From positions 62,001 to 126,000 of the forward strand of contig JADKHF010000041.1 in NCBI GenBank assembly GCA_016721865.1: a DNA stretch of 64,000 nt, read 5' to 3'. The notes under the pieces are model-generated. The model did not search any database, had not been told where the DNA came from, and saw nothing but the letters and a program-made list of their open reading frames with translations. Within the stretch, counting starts at the first letter, position 1, and the number at the start of each line of letters is the position of its first letter. The DNA comes from Nitrosomonas sp. Lineage in GTDB: Bacteria; Pseudomonadota; Gammaproteobacteria; Burkholderiales; Nitrosomonadaceae. This document shows, in pieces, positions 18,784 through 27,784 of this stretch. The position numbers and the translations under genes were made by a program.

Positions 18784-18975
18784 CCGAACTGGTAACAGCC
18801 TTGCGGGCTGAGGCCAATTGCGTATCGCCGGCGCGAATTCCGCTCAACGCAATCATGCCGGTTGATGACCTGACAGTGTTGTGGTTGAGTGGTATGGGCG
18901 CGCAGGCCACCCGGGCAGCGCGGCAGAGGGATTGCATCAGCACATTGGTGAGTTTCGGTGTTGCCGGTGCATTAA
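18774..18975 (+). pseudogene. hpnG: Truncated hopanoid-associated phosphorylase HpnG (N-terminal fragment)
   Basis: A GTG start at 18774, inside the last codons of shc, opens a frame SITELVTALRAEANCVSPAR, then DDLTVLWLSGMGA and LVSFGVAGAL. This is the N-terminus of the nucleoside-phosphorylase-like protein HpnG, which removes adenine from adenosylhopane during extended-hopanoid formation. Only about 67 codons remain; the nucleotide-binding GMGA and the SFGVAGAL strand are kept, the catalytic C-terminal two thirds are gone. The sequence runs straight into an IS630 transposase fragment. Confidence 0.7.
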
Positions 18976-19389
18976 GAATACACCTACGCCTATGGCGCAG
19001 TCAGCCCACTGGATGGACGATTTGATTCCCTGATCCTGCCCTGGGTGAACGGGGACTGCATGCAACTCTTCGTGGATGAAATCGCGGCACGTTACCCGCA
19101 TGAAAATATCATTATGGTTATGGACGGCGCAGGCTGGCACAAAAGCCAAACCATGAAATTGGCAGAGAATATGCGAATCCTGTTTCTACCACCTTACTCG
19201 CCAGAACTCAACCCGCAGGAACATGTGTGGGATGAATTGCGGGAAAAGTTCTTTCATAACCGTGCCTTCGATAGTCTGGATGCGCTTGAGATTCATCTGG
19301 AAAGCGCGCTAAAAAGCTTTGAATTAAACCAGGAAACTATGCGCAGCATTACCGGATGGGATTGGATTATTAATGCTGTTTTAAAATAG
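18976..19389 (+). pseudogene. 3' fragment of an IS630-family transposase
   Basis: About 137 codons read YTYAYGAVSPLDGRFDSLIL and then the DDE-domain landmarks IIMVMDGAGWHKSQ (second catalytic Asp) and LPPYSPELNPQEHVWDELRE (the catalytic Glu region), typical of IS630/Tc1-type transposases. The N-terminal DNA-binding region and first Asp are missing and the left end is directly joined to hpnG coding sequence. No left terminal repeat or TA duplication is visible, so the junction is a deletion or an assembly join rather than a clean insertion. Confidence 0.75.
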
Positions 19390-19423
19390 AATTGGAATTA
19401 GCTTCGGCAAGCTGAAAATCTTT

Positions 19424-20674
19424 CTAATCTGGAAATATTTTATTTGCGTTGGTTTTGGAATTTCCTGTTACGGAAAGCGTGAATCCTGTTGCACCATTGA
19501 CAATGATTCCATAATACCGTATTGGAGTGTTTCTTCTAAGGTGGATGCGCCAAGATATAAATTGTAAAACATACGATAGGTTATTTATGATTTCTTTAGT
19601 CTCTAAAATGAGTTTTCTTATGCATAACCACTTCAGGAAGATTGCTGGACGTGAACTTAAAAGTAACTTTAATATCCAGTCATGACTGGCGAACAAACTG
19701 GTTGTTACGATGGTGGCTCTAACACTGCGACGGCTTATTTTAACTTGTGTTCCCCCAGAAAAATCCCGATGTTTATTAATTTTATTTAAAGTTAGGATCG
19801 CCATACCGATTGCCCATAAACAGAACCGGCGAATTCCTTTTTCTTGTTGAGGAATCAAGCTGGTATATATCAGCGCATCCTGTAAGTGACCTTTTGCAAC
19901 CCCCAATAACTCTGCTAGCCCGGCCTGAAATTTTGTGTCGACTATACCCGGCTGCAAATCGGCGAGATCAAATCCATTTTTAAGAAAAATATCTTGCGGT
20001 AACCAGCAAGCGCCGCGTTTTCGGTCATCCCATATATCTTTAAGAATATTTGTCATCTGCAATCCTTGTCCGAATGATACGGAAAGTTTCATAAGAATCG
20101 GTTTCTGACTATTGATTTCCGCCGAATAATCACAGAATAACTCGGTTAACATTTCACCGACCACCCCGGCAACGTAATAGCAATACTGATTCATTGCGGA
20201 TAGATCTTTGAGACCTTCCAGAGATTCTGTTTCCTGATAATCGGACATGCCTTGTGCCATGATCCGAACGCAACGCTCCAATGCATTGCGCTGTGTAGGA
20301 TTGAAGCTATGTGTGATACGAATGACCGCAGGTGTGTTTTTGATCAGATCATGTTCGGCTGGAATTGTATGTTCGGAGAGTAGAGGATATAGCTTTTGAG
20401 CAAAATTTTCAGCTGGTACATTTCCACACACCACTTCAGAAAACATATGTGATAGTTGCCTGGTTTGTTCTGCGGTTAAGGCGCTATCATCTTCAATCGT
20501 ATCGGTGATGCGGCATAGAAGATATGCATTGCCAATAACACGACGTAAAGATTCGGGTAACTGTGGAATAGTTAATGCAAAAGTGCGAGATACACCTTGC
20601 AAAATATGGTCCTGATACTGATCATCATCGAAACTGGAAGAGAGGCTTGTCATTACTGATTTTTTATAAGGCAT
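19424..20674 (-). CDS. Squalene synthase (farnesyl-diphosphate farnesyltransferase type)
   Basis: A 416-residue trans-isoprenyl diphosphate synthase that condenses two farnesyl diphosphates to squalene. Both Asp-rich metal-binding motifs are visible: DTIEDD (in LLCRITDTIEDDSAL) and DIWDD (in LQMTNILKDIWDDRKRGACW), as well as GVSRTFALTIPQLP at the start and YCYYVAGVVGEML in the middle. The arrangement resembles the single-enzyme squalene synthase rather than the three-gene HpnCDE route. The last 50-60 residues (after about FASHDWILKLL) have no family resemblance and may be read-through beyond a lost stop, next to the IS630 scar. It provides the substrate for Shc. Confidence 0.88.
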   Translation of the reverse strand: MPYKKSVMTSLSSSFDDDQYQDHILQGVSRTFALTIPQLPESLRRVIGNAYLLCRITDTIEDDSALTAEQTRQLSHMFSEVVCGNVPAENFAQKLYPLLSEHTIPAEHDLIKNTPAVIRITHSFNPTQRNALERCVRIMAQGMSDYQETESLEGLKDLSAMNQYCYYVAGVVGEMLTELFCDYSAEINSQKPILMKLSVSFGQGLQMTNILKDIWDDRKRGACWLPQDIFLKNGFDLADLQPGIVDTKFQAGLAELLGVAKGHLQDALIYTSLIPQQEKGIRRFCLWAIGMAILTLNKINKHRDFSGGTQVKISRRSVRATIVTTSLFASHDWILKLLLSSRPAIFLKWLCIRKLILETKEIINNLSYVLQFISWRIHLRRNTPIRYYGIIVNGATGFTLSVTGNSKTNANKIFPD

Positions 20675-20724
20675 TAAGGCATATTACTACAGTTGAACAT
20701 ATCTCTAAATTCTCTGCCATTAAA

Positions 20725-21978
20725 TTAAGGCAAGATTCGTTCAGTAGCGATTAATTGATCAACTGTCTCGCGTTGCCGGATGATATGAATTGTGTTTTTA
20801 TCTATCATAATTTCGGCAGCGCGTGGGCGGGTATTGTAATTTGAACTCATGCTCATGCCATAGGCACCTGCTGACATGATTGCCAACAAATCTCCATTAA
20901 CTAAACCAAGCTTGCGATCATGACCCAGAAAATCACCTGTTTCACAAACAGGTCCTACAACCTGATAATTTTTGATCGCTTCATTGTTCCTGATGACTGG
21001 AAGGATCTCGTGATAGGCATCATAAAGCGCTGGGCGCATTAAATCATTCATTGCCGCATCAACAATGGCGAAATTGCGCGCGGATGTATGCTTCAGGTAT
21101 TCAATTCGAGTCAACAGGATACCTGAGTTACCTACGAGTGAACGACCAGGTTCAATTAAAATGCGTTGTTTGATTCTTTGAGTGCTGGCGCAGAGAGCAG
21201 AAACATAATCTTTAATCGATGGTAACCTTTCATTGCTATAGCGAATGCCTAACCCACCCCCTAAATCCAGATGTTCAATTTCGAGGTGCTGAGACTGCAA
21301 GGTATCGAGTAGATTAAGCATTTTGTTACTTGCTTGCATGAATGGTTCAAGCTCTGTCAGTTGCGAGCCAATGTGACAATCTAATCCGGTAAAACGGATG
21401 CAGGCATACCGGTGAGCAGATTGATAAATTTTTTCAGCTTCATTGGCCGGAATACCAAATTTATTTTCTTTAAGACCGGTAGAGATGTAGGGATGGGTTT
21501 TTGCATCAACATTCGGGTTTACGCGTAAGCTAACCGGTGCAATTGTCCCCATGTCTTTTGCGATCTGATTTAAAACAATTAATTCCGCTTCAGATTCCAC
21601 ATTAAAACACAGAATATTGGCTTCCAGTGCCAGGCGCATTTCATTGGTATTTTTACCAACCCCGGAAAAAACGATTTTCTTTGGATCTCCACCCGCCTTG
21701 ATAACTCGAAGTAGTTCACCGCCTGATACGATATCGAAGCCGCTGCCAAGCTTTGCTAATAAATTGAGTATGGCAATGTTGGAGTTGGCTTTTACTGCAT
21801 AACAAATCAAATGATCCCGGTTGGCAAAAGCAGAATCAAATTCCAGATAAGCTTTAGTTAAGGCAGATCGTGAGTAGACATAGCACGGCGTGCCGAAGTC
21901 ATCCGCAATCTGTTTTAACGGCACAGATTCAACATAGAGTTCGTTGTTATGGTAGATGAATTCAGGAAAGCTGCTCAT
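20725..21978 (-). CDS. lysA: Diaminopimelate decarboxylase
   Basis: A 417-residue PLP enzyme that decarboxylates meso-diaminopimelate to lysine. The cofactor lysine lies in ICYAVKANSNIAIL near residue 60; the phosphate-binding HLDLGGGLGIRY, the EPGRSLVGNSG strand and the catalytic VCETGDFLG segment near residue 350 are all present. Full family length. Its ATG (21978-21976) overlaps the stop codon of lptM in an ATGA arrangement, so the two are translationally coupled, a conserved pairing in Proteobacteria. Confidence 0.95.
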   Translation of the reverse strand: MSSFPEFIYHNNELYVESVPLKQIADDFGTPCYVYSRSALTKAYLEFDSAFANRDHLICYAVKANSNIAILNLLAKLGSGFDIVSGGELLRVIKAGGDPKKIVFSGVGKNTNEMRLALEANILCFNVESEAELIVLNQIAKDMGTIAPVSLRVNPNVDAKTHPYISTGLKENKFGIPANEAEKIYQSAHRYACIRFTGLDCHIGSQLTELEPFMQASNKMLNLLDTLQSQHLEIEHLDLGGGLGIRYSNERLPSIKDYVSALCASTQRIKQRILIEPGRSLVGNSGILLTRIEYLKHTSARNFAIVDAAMNDLMRPALYDAYHEILPVIRNNEAIKNYQVVGPVCETGDFLGHDRKLGLVNGDLLAIMSAGAYGMSMSSNYNTRPRAAEIMIDKNTIHIIRQRETVDQLIATERILP

Positions 21979-22103
21979 TGCTTTTCATTTTCAATGGATG
22001 AAGCGCGATTTGTTTCATCAGTTTTGGGAAGATAAAGTGGTCCTTTAAGGCCGCAAGCGCTAAGCAGATAAGCTGAAAGAAGTGTGATAATCAATAAACG
22101 CAT
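21975..22103 (-). CDS. lptM: LPS translocon maturation lipoprotein LptM (YifL family)
   Basis: A 42-residue lipoprotein: short hydrophobic signal, lipobox LLSAC, then the family hallmark CGLKGPLYLPK and a polar tail. LptM assists maturation of the LptD/LptE outer-membrane LPS translocon. Its presence directly upstream of lysA, with overlapping ATGA, is the usual arrangement. ATG lies at 22103-22101. Confidence 0.85.
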   Translation of the reverse strand: MRLLIITLLSAYLLSACGLKGPLYLPKTDETNRASSIENEKQ

Positions 22104-22199
22104 GAAGAAATCCCTGTGTAAATAAATTTACGGGATACTAACATAAGAGAATAATAAATTAATCAGACTCGTGATTAATTTTGGCAGCGGGCGTTAGGG

Positions 22200-22828
22200 C
22201 TAATCGTGAGGCAATTCAGCAGTCAGCCAATCAACCAATTCTTTGATTAACTGATTACTCGCCGAACTTAATGCGGATGCAGCACCCGCTGCATCCGCAG
22301 TAGGCGTCTTTTCGGTTATGCTAAAATCTTTCTGGGCAAATAGGTTGCGAGTATTGCGTTCAACTAAGCTGGCACGCAAGCCAATGACAATATGACTGGC
22401 ATCCGTCATGTCAAATATCTGGGTAAATTCTTCCAGCTCAATATGTAACGCATAATCAGCTTTCGCTGTGCTGTTGTCTTTTAAGACTTGTTCGTTTGTA
22501 CTTGCAACAATGCGGTTGCGAATTTGCTGGGTAAGCAAGGCAGCGGGTGCTGCTATCCAGCGGCTGTTGGCGTAGGTATAGGTCTGTGTGGGATTGTGAT
22601 ACAGCAATCGGTAATGGATTGCGTTGTTATCCAGCCATGCGGGCGCTGTCGCATCGACTATTAGTAAGCTTTTACTTTTCTGGAGTGATTGCTGCGGCAT
22701 TTGCTGTCCGGGTTGCGCCTGTTGCCTGCCAAGATCGTAAATAGAAATTGCGGATGGTGATTTATTTGATGCTACACAACCTGCGAGCAGGTAAGCGACA
22801 AGAATTAACAATAGAGGAATTTTGTCAT
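22200..22828 (-). pseudogene. ABC-transport auxiliary lipoprotein (PqiC/YmbA-like), frameshifted at its start
   Basis: About 209 residues; the ABC-type transport auxiliary lipoprotein family. The natural start is an ATG overlapping the mlaD stop (ATGA at 22828-22825), but its frame ends after seven codons. Adding one A to the A4 run (T4 at 22820-22823 on the plus strand) gives MTKIPLLLILVAYLLAGC, a perfect lipoprotein signal, in frame with the rest. The mature part shows LLIVDATAPAWLDNNAIHY and the conserved Trp-containing ANSRWIAAPAALLTQQI. It is the outer-membrane-side partner of the MCE transporter encoded upstream. Confidence 0.78.
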
Positions 22829-23724
22829 TGAATATTGCCTGCAGGGGAAACAAAGCCTGATTCTCCAGGGCCAGGTAATGATGGCGGACGGCCAAATAAT
22901 AAGCTCTGTGGATTCTCTTCCAATTGATGCAATACCTTATCTAAATTATTTGAATTCCGTGCAATGCTGTTACTCACTTTACGCAATTCGGGAATCGTAG
23001 TTGCCAATTCTTGTGTGCTTTGCGACAAACTGTCAAAAATTCCTTCCTTCTGATTGACTTTTGCTACGGTGATATTTATCTCACCCAATAATTGATCCAA
23101 ATGCTTAACCAGAGTAGCGGATTCAGTTGTTAGTTCGGTGAAAGAATCTAATACAGGTTGCAAACGGCCGGCAACACCATCAAAATTTCTGGTGGTCTTT
23201 TCGATATTCTGCAGAATTTGTGAAACATGTGCTTGGTTCTGGTCATCCAGCAATTGATGCAATTTTAATACCAATTGATTTACATTGCTGAGCAAGTCTT
23301 GACCAGATCCGGTTACTTCATCGAGCAATGACCGGCGCATTGGAATTTGAGCGTCGCTTGGCAATTGCTCATTTCCAATACCGTCATCGTTCAACTGTAT
23401 ATACGCCAATCCAGTGACGCCTTGATAACCTAATTGTGCATAAATAGTATCGTGAAGCCTGACATTCTCGTCTACTGAGATCTGAATCAGAATTTGATGC
23501 GGATTATCAGGGTCAAATTCAATAGCTTCAACCTTGCCAACATTAACACCGCGATAGTGTACCGCTGACTGGGGATTGAGTCCGCTAACCGATTCCTTGG
23601 TGACCACAAGATAAGTATTGCGTTGGATATTGTTACCACTGAACCATACCGCAACTAAAGCCACCGCGATACTCAGGAAAAGGACAAATATGCCAGCTAC
23701 GAGGGCATGTGCGTGGTTTTCCAT
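22825..23724 (-). CDS. MlaD-family MCE-domain protein
   Basis: A 299-residue protein with one N-terminal membrane helix (ALVAGIFVLFLSIAVALVAV) and an MCE domain: VSGLNPQSAVHYRGVNVGKV, ILIQISVDENVRLHDTIYA and TGLAYIQLNDD. The C-terminal half is helical, with repeated Asn/Gln/Ser-rich heptads. MCE proteins form periplasmic hexameric rings or tubes that carry lipids between membranes. It sits third in the order permease, ATPase, MCE protein, auxiliary lipoprotein, each overlapping or within a few bases of the next, so the four form one operon. Confidence 0.88.
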   Translation of the reverse strand: MENHAHALVAGIFVLFLSIAVALVAVWFSGNNIQRNTYLVVTKESVSGLNPQSAVHYRGVNVGKVEAIEFDPDNPHQILIQISVDENVRLHDTIYAQLGYQGVTGLAYIQLNDDGIGNEQLPSDAQIPMRRSLLDEVTGSGQDLLSNVNQLVLKLHQLLDDQNQAHVSQILQNIEKTTRNFDGVAGRLQPVLDSFTELTTESATLVKHLDQLLGEINITVAKVNQKEGIFDSLSQSTQELATTIPELRKVSNSIARNSNNLDKVLHQLEENPQSLLFGRPPSLPGPGESGFVSPAGNIQ

Positions 23725-24506
23725 GCTTGCTCCAGATAATTTTCTTGATTATTTTTATGTCGTATGCTTTTAAAGAAACTGGTGATAAATGGGTGCTGAA
23801 AGCGGCATACTTCATCCAAGGTGCCTGTTACAACAACTTGTTGATCGGCTAAGACTGCAATCCGATCGGATAATGCTACCAGTGTATCAAGATCATGAGT
23901 CACCATGACAATCGTTAGATCCATTTCACTGCGCAGTGCAAGAATCAGTTCTTCAAAACTTTCGCTTAACTCAGGATCCAATCCGGAAGTGGGCTCGTCG
24001 AGAAATAGTAATTCAGGATCCAATGCCAGAGCCCGTGCTAAAGCGATACGTTTGATCATTCCACCGGAGAGGGCAGCGGGCATTTTATTCGCATGTTCAG
24101 GTCCGATGGCTACCATATCCAATTTAATCATTACCAATTCACGAATCATTTCTTCACTCAGCGTATGTAATTCACGTAACGGTAAAGCAACATTATCAAA
24201 TACAGATAATGCACTAAATAAGGCACCTTGCTGAAAAAGCACCCCAGTGCGGCTTTGCATTTTCTTTTGCTGTAGATTTAAATCGGGATCCTCCCAGGAA
24301 CTACCAAAAATTTTAACATTGCCTTCAGAAGGTTGTTCCAGTCCAAGCATTTGGCGCAGCAATGTCGTTTTTCCGCTACCCGAGCCACCGATCAGTGTCA
24401 GTACTTCACCATGATAAATGCATAAATTGACATCCTGATGAACAACAAGATCACCAAATCGGGTATATAACCCTTCAACTTCAATGATGCATTCCGGCTT
24501 TATCAT
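23697..24506 (-). CDS. Mla-type ABC transporter ATP-binding protein
   Basis: A 269-residue ATPase subunit. Walker A GGSGSGKTTLLRQ lies near residue 45, the Q-loop in GVLFQQGALFS, the signature LSGGMIKRIALARAL near residue 150 with the Mla-type variant LSGGM, Walker B ELLFLDEPTSGLDP and the switch His in VMVTHDL. It powers the lipid-transport permease encoded just upstream. The start ATG follows the permease stop by about four bases; the 3' end overlaps the MCE gene by 28 bases. Confidence 0.92.
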   Translation of the reverse strand: MIKPECIIEVEGLYTRFGDLVVHQDVNLCIYHGEVLTLIGGSGSGKTTLLRQMLGLEQPSEGNVKIFGSSWEDPDLNLQQKKMQSRTGVLFQQGALFSALSVFDNVALPLRELHTLSEEMIRELVMIKLDMVAIGPEHANKMPAALSGGMIKRIALARALALDPELLFLDEPTSGLDPELSESFEELILALRSEMDLTIVMVTHDLDTLVALSDRIAVLADQQVVVTGTLDEVCRFQHPFITSFFKSIRHKNNQENYLEQAWKTTHMPS

Positions 24507-24510
24507 TTTT

Positions 24511-25674
24511 CTAGATAAGTCCTACATCAGAAAATATAATTGCAAAAATTGCATCGATAATAATAACCACTGTAATAGCTGTCACGACAGAAGAAGTGGT
24601 GCCTTCACCCAGACTTTCCGTGTTGGGTTTGACCCTTAGACCAAAATGGCACGCAATAAGCGCAATGGTCATACCGCATACAATTCCTTTTCCAAGTCCC
24701 AGCCACAAGTTCGCTATGGGTACAGAATCTGGTAATGCTGTCAGAAAATATTGATAGTTTAAGCCAAGCTGTAATTCCGCGGCGACCATGCCACCCAGTA
24801 AGGCAATCCCACTGGTCCACATAACCAGTAATGGCATTGCGATGCCGAGAGCTAACACTTTGGGTAATATCAGGCGTTGGCTATGCGAGATACCCATAAC
24901 AGATAAAGCATCCAATTCCTGGGTTACGCGCATGACACCGAGCTGTGCTGTCATGGATGAACCGGAACGGCCGGCTACCAGAATTGCAGCCAGCATTGGA
25001 CCCAATTCGCGCGTGATGCTAATTCCTAATATATTGATAATGAAGATATCTGCTCCAAATAACTGTAATTGTTTGGAAGAAAGGTAACTAATTACGATGC
25101 CAATCAGAAATCCGACCAAAGCTGTAATACCCAACGCCTGTGCGCCGGTACGATATAAGTTTGCAGAGATTTCACGCCATGGAATATAAACAGGATGCCG
25201 GATTAGGTAAAAAACATCATTAAGCAACTGACCAATCAGCATAATAAGGCCCAGGATATGCTGCAATAAAAGTAGCGACAATTCTCCCAATGTTGAAATG
25301 GGCCATAGTAAATCTTTATTTTTACTTTCCGGCTGGAGATTGGGGAGTTTCTCCAGCCGCTCAAACATCTTTTCATGCTCTGGATGTATTTGTAGATGTT
25401 TGGGGCGATGTGCTTTCCAGGCGCGCCATAACATGGCGGTACCTGCGGTATCCATTTGCTGAATATCAGTTAAATCCCAATGAAGATCCTTATTTCTGGC
25501 CTGTTGGGAAAGTTCCTCAGCTAAGGGTTCCAAAATATGTTCCAACGCTACTAAAGTATAATTTCCCGTCAGGCAGATATATGGATAACCTTGTTTGGTG
25601 CAAAGTTGATACCAGTGGTTCATCGTTTCTTGAGATTGGTTGGTGCGTGTCGAACTTGGCTTGGTCTCATTCAT
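24511..25674 (-). CDS. MlaE-family ABC permease with an N-terminal STAS domain
   Basis: A 387-residue protein. Residues 20-115 form a STAS-like domain (KDLHWDLTDIQQMDTAGTAM, LWRAWK); the rest is an MlaE permease with five or six helices and the family signatures GFLIGIVISYLSS, RELGPMLAAILVAGRSGSSM and MTAQLGVMRVTQELDALSVM. In E. coli the STAS protein MlaB is separate, while here it is fused to the permease, as in the other large MlaE subfamily. First gene of the four-gene transporter operon. No MlaC-type periplasmic shuttle is encoded next to it. Confidence 0.9.
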   Translation of the reverse strand: MNETKPSSTRTNQSQETMNHWYQLCTKQGYPYICLTGNYTLVALEHILEPLAEELSQQARNKDLHWDLTDIQQMDTAGTAMLWRAWKAHRPKHLQIHPEHEKMFERLEKLPNLQPESKNKDLLWPISTLGELSLLLLQHILGLIMLIGQLLNDVFYLIRHPVYIPWREISANLYRTGAQALGITALVGFLIGIVISYLSSKQLQLFGADIFIINILGISITRELGPMLAAILVAGRSGSSMTAQLGVMRVTQELDALSVMGISHSQRLILPKVLALGIAMPLLVMWTSGIALLGGMVAAELQLGLNYQYFLTALPDSVPIANLWLGLGKGIVCGMTIALIACHFGLRVKPNTESLGEGTTSSVVTAITVVIIIDAIFAIIFSDVGLI

Positions 25675-25851
25675 GGGAAAGCCAAAACTATGTTTGCCAA
25701 TAAAGATGATTTTTAACTATTCACAGACCTGGATAGTTCAGATTAAACGCCACGTGATCTGCCGGAGCAAGAAAAACTATTGTTATTGTATATGGTTATT
25801 GCTAAACAGGTTGTGCTGAATAATTATAAACAGGCAGAACATTGTGTGTTT

Positions 25852-27314
25852 TTATTTTACCCGAACCATGTCAGCTCGGGCTAATGCCGGATTATCTGCA
25901 AAGTATTTTTTAATACCTAAATACATGGCGTCGGCCATTTTGTCCTGGTAATTTTTACTGCGCAACTTTTCTTCTTCCTTAGGGTTACTGAGAAAAGCTG
26001 TTTCAACCAGAATAGAAGGAATGTCGGGTGATTTGAGTACCGCAAAACCGGCTTGTTCGACATTTCTTTTATGTAAATGATTAATGCTGCCCAGTTGTTT
26101 CAAAACATAATCAGCCAATTTGACGCTGTCGTTAATAGTCGCGTTGAGTGAAAGATCCAGCAGTAATTCTTTCATATCTTTTGATTTTGATGTGATGTCA
26201 ATGCCCCCATCAAATCGCTATCGACACTGTTTTCCTTGTTGGCAAGCCAACTGGCCGTGGTTGATGTTGCTCCATGCTCAGATAATGTAAATACCGAGGA
26301 ACCGTGTGCGTGCGCCTTAGGATTGGCGTCTGCATGTATCGATATAAACAGATCTGCATTAGCACGCCGGGCGTTAATACGCCGCTGCGGAAGTGGTATG
26401 TAGTAATCGCCGTCACGGGTCAGAACAGCACGCATATTCGATTCTTTGTCGATCCTCTCTTTAAGCTTTCTGGCAATTGCCAAAGTAATATCTTTCTCGT
26501 GAGTGCCTTGGTAACCGACTGCACCCGGGTCTTTGCCACCATGACCGGGATCAATCGCTACGATGATAATCCGAGGAACCAGGCTTTTCTGCGGTGCCGT
26601 GCTGGGTTTGCGGTTTTGTGCTGCTTGAAAGCTGCTGGGTTGCCTGGCTTGATTAAGCTGCGGTTTGGGTGAGTGCGGGCGAATAGGCTGGAGTCGGATT
26701 TGTTTTTGCTTATTACTGTCCTGTGCCAGTGTGGCAAGCAATTCATCCAGAACGTCGATTTCAGAATCAGCGGCGGCGGCAGCAGGGTTAATGCGGGTAT
26801 CAAAATCGGCTTTAGCGGCTTTATCCGGATGATAGATATCCAATATTAATCGATGTGCAAAATTATCCTTCGGTTCTATAACAAATGTACGTGGCACGAC
26901 ATTTGCCTTGAGATCAAATACCAACCGGATAACATGGGGTTTAAACTGACCTACGCGAATTTTCTGCACAAAAGGGTCGATGGCGTCCACTTTCTGAGGT
27001 AGTGTGGCAAGTGCCGTGGAAAGTTTTGTATTACTTAAATCGATAACAACGCGATGCGGATTCTCCAGCATGCTTAATTCATACTCAAGCGGCTGATTGG
27101 ATTCCAATGTAATGCGTGTGTAATCAGGTGTTAATCCAACACGTACAGATTGAACGGTGGTGTCTGCAGCCAGGACAGATTGACTTGGAAATAAGAGTAA
27201 AAATAAAAAAAATAGAATAAAGGACGACAGCAATATGTGTTTTATGGGAGTATTCTTACTACCATAAAAATATGCAATCACATTTTTTCCTGATTTTTCC
27301 ACTGTATCAAGCAT
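25852..27314 (-). pseudogene. amiC: N-acetylmuramoyl-L-alanine amidase (AmiC type), frameshifted
   Basis: A periplasmic zinc amidase that cleaves peptidoglycan cross-bridges during cell separation. The N-terminus has a signal helix, then an AMIN domain (VRVGLTPDYTRITLESNQPL), a Pro/Gln linker and the catalytic Amidase_3 domain: IVAIDPGHGGKDPGAVG (zinc His), EKDITLAIARKLKERI and ADLFISIHADANP. The frame breaks after SDLMG; one more G in the run (C5 at 26204-26208 on the plus strand) restores GIDITSKSKDMKELLLDLSL and the C-terminal part with SILVETAFLSNPKEE, which carries the catalytic Glu. It overlaps tsaE upstream, the usual tsaE-amiC pairing. Confidence 0.87.
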
Positions 27315-27784
27315 TGTTTTCCTGTTTCTGTACCAGCCCGGATTTCAATACTGCGGCCGGTTTCAAGAATACTGAAAAAGAGCTGCAGATCAGCTTTTGG
27401 CAATAAATCACCGGCTTTTTCAGGCCATTCCACCACACAGATTGAGTCTGAATTAAAATAATCGCGGAAGCCGGCTTCTTCCCATTCAAAATAATTATTG
27501 AAACGATAAAAATCAAAGTGATACAAGTATAACCTAGAAATTTTATAGATTTCAACTAAATTATAGGTAGGACTTTTGACTACATGATGATAACCGAAGC
27601 CGTGTAAAATGCCGCGCGTGAGCGTTGTTTTTCCGGCTCCCAGATTACCAAACAGATGAATAGTCAATCCGGCATGTAAGGATGCAGCCATTTTTTTACC
27701 AAGATCCAACATCGCTGCTTCATCCGCAAGATAAAATGTAAAAATCTGTACTGGTTCAGAATCTGTAGAATGAACGTTATGCAA
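27278..27784 (-). CDS. tsaE: tRNA threonylcarbamoyladenosine biosynthesis ATPase TsaE
   Basis: A 168-residue ATPase needed for t6A37 modification of tRNAs, acting with TsaB and TsaD. The P-loop GNLGAGKTTLTRG is visible near residue 50, followed by KSPTYNLVEIY and LYHFDFYR, both typical of the family. The start is a TTG (27784-27782) close to the divergent queG start; the first downstream Met is about 20 residues in, so the exact start is uncertain. Its 3' end overlaps amiC by 37 bases. Confidence 0.88.
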   Translation of the reverse strand: MHNVHSTDSEPVQIFTFYLADEAAMLDLGKKMAASLHAGLTIHLFGNLGAGKTTLTRGILHGFGYHHVVKSPTYNLVEIYKISRLYLYHFDFYRFNNYFEWEEAGFRDYFNSDSICVVEWPEKAGDLLPKADLQLFFSILETGRSIEIRAGTETGKQCLIQWKNQEKM

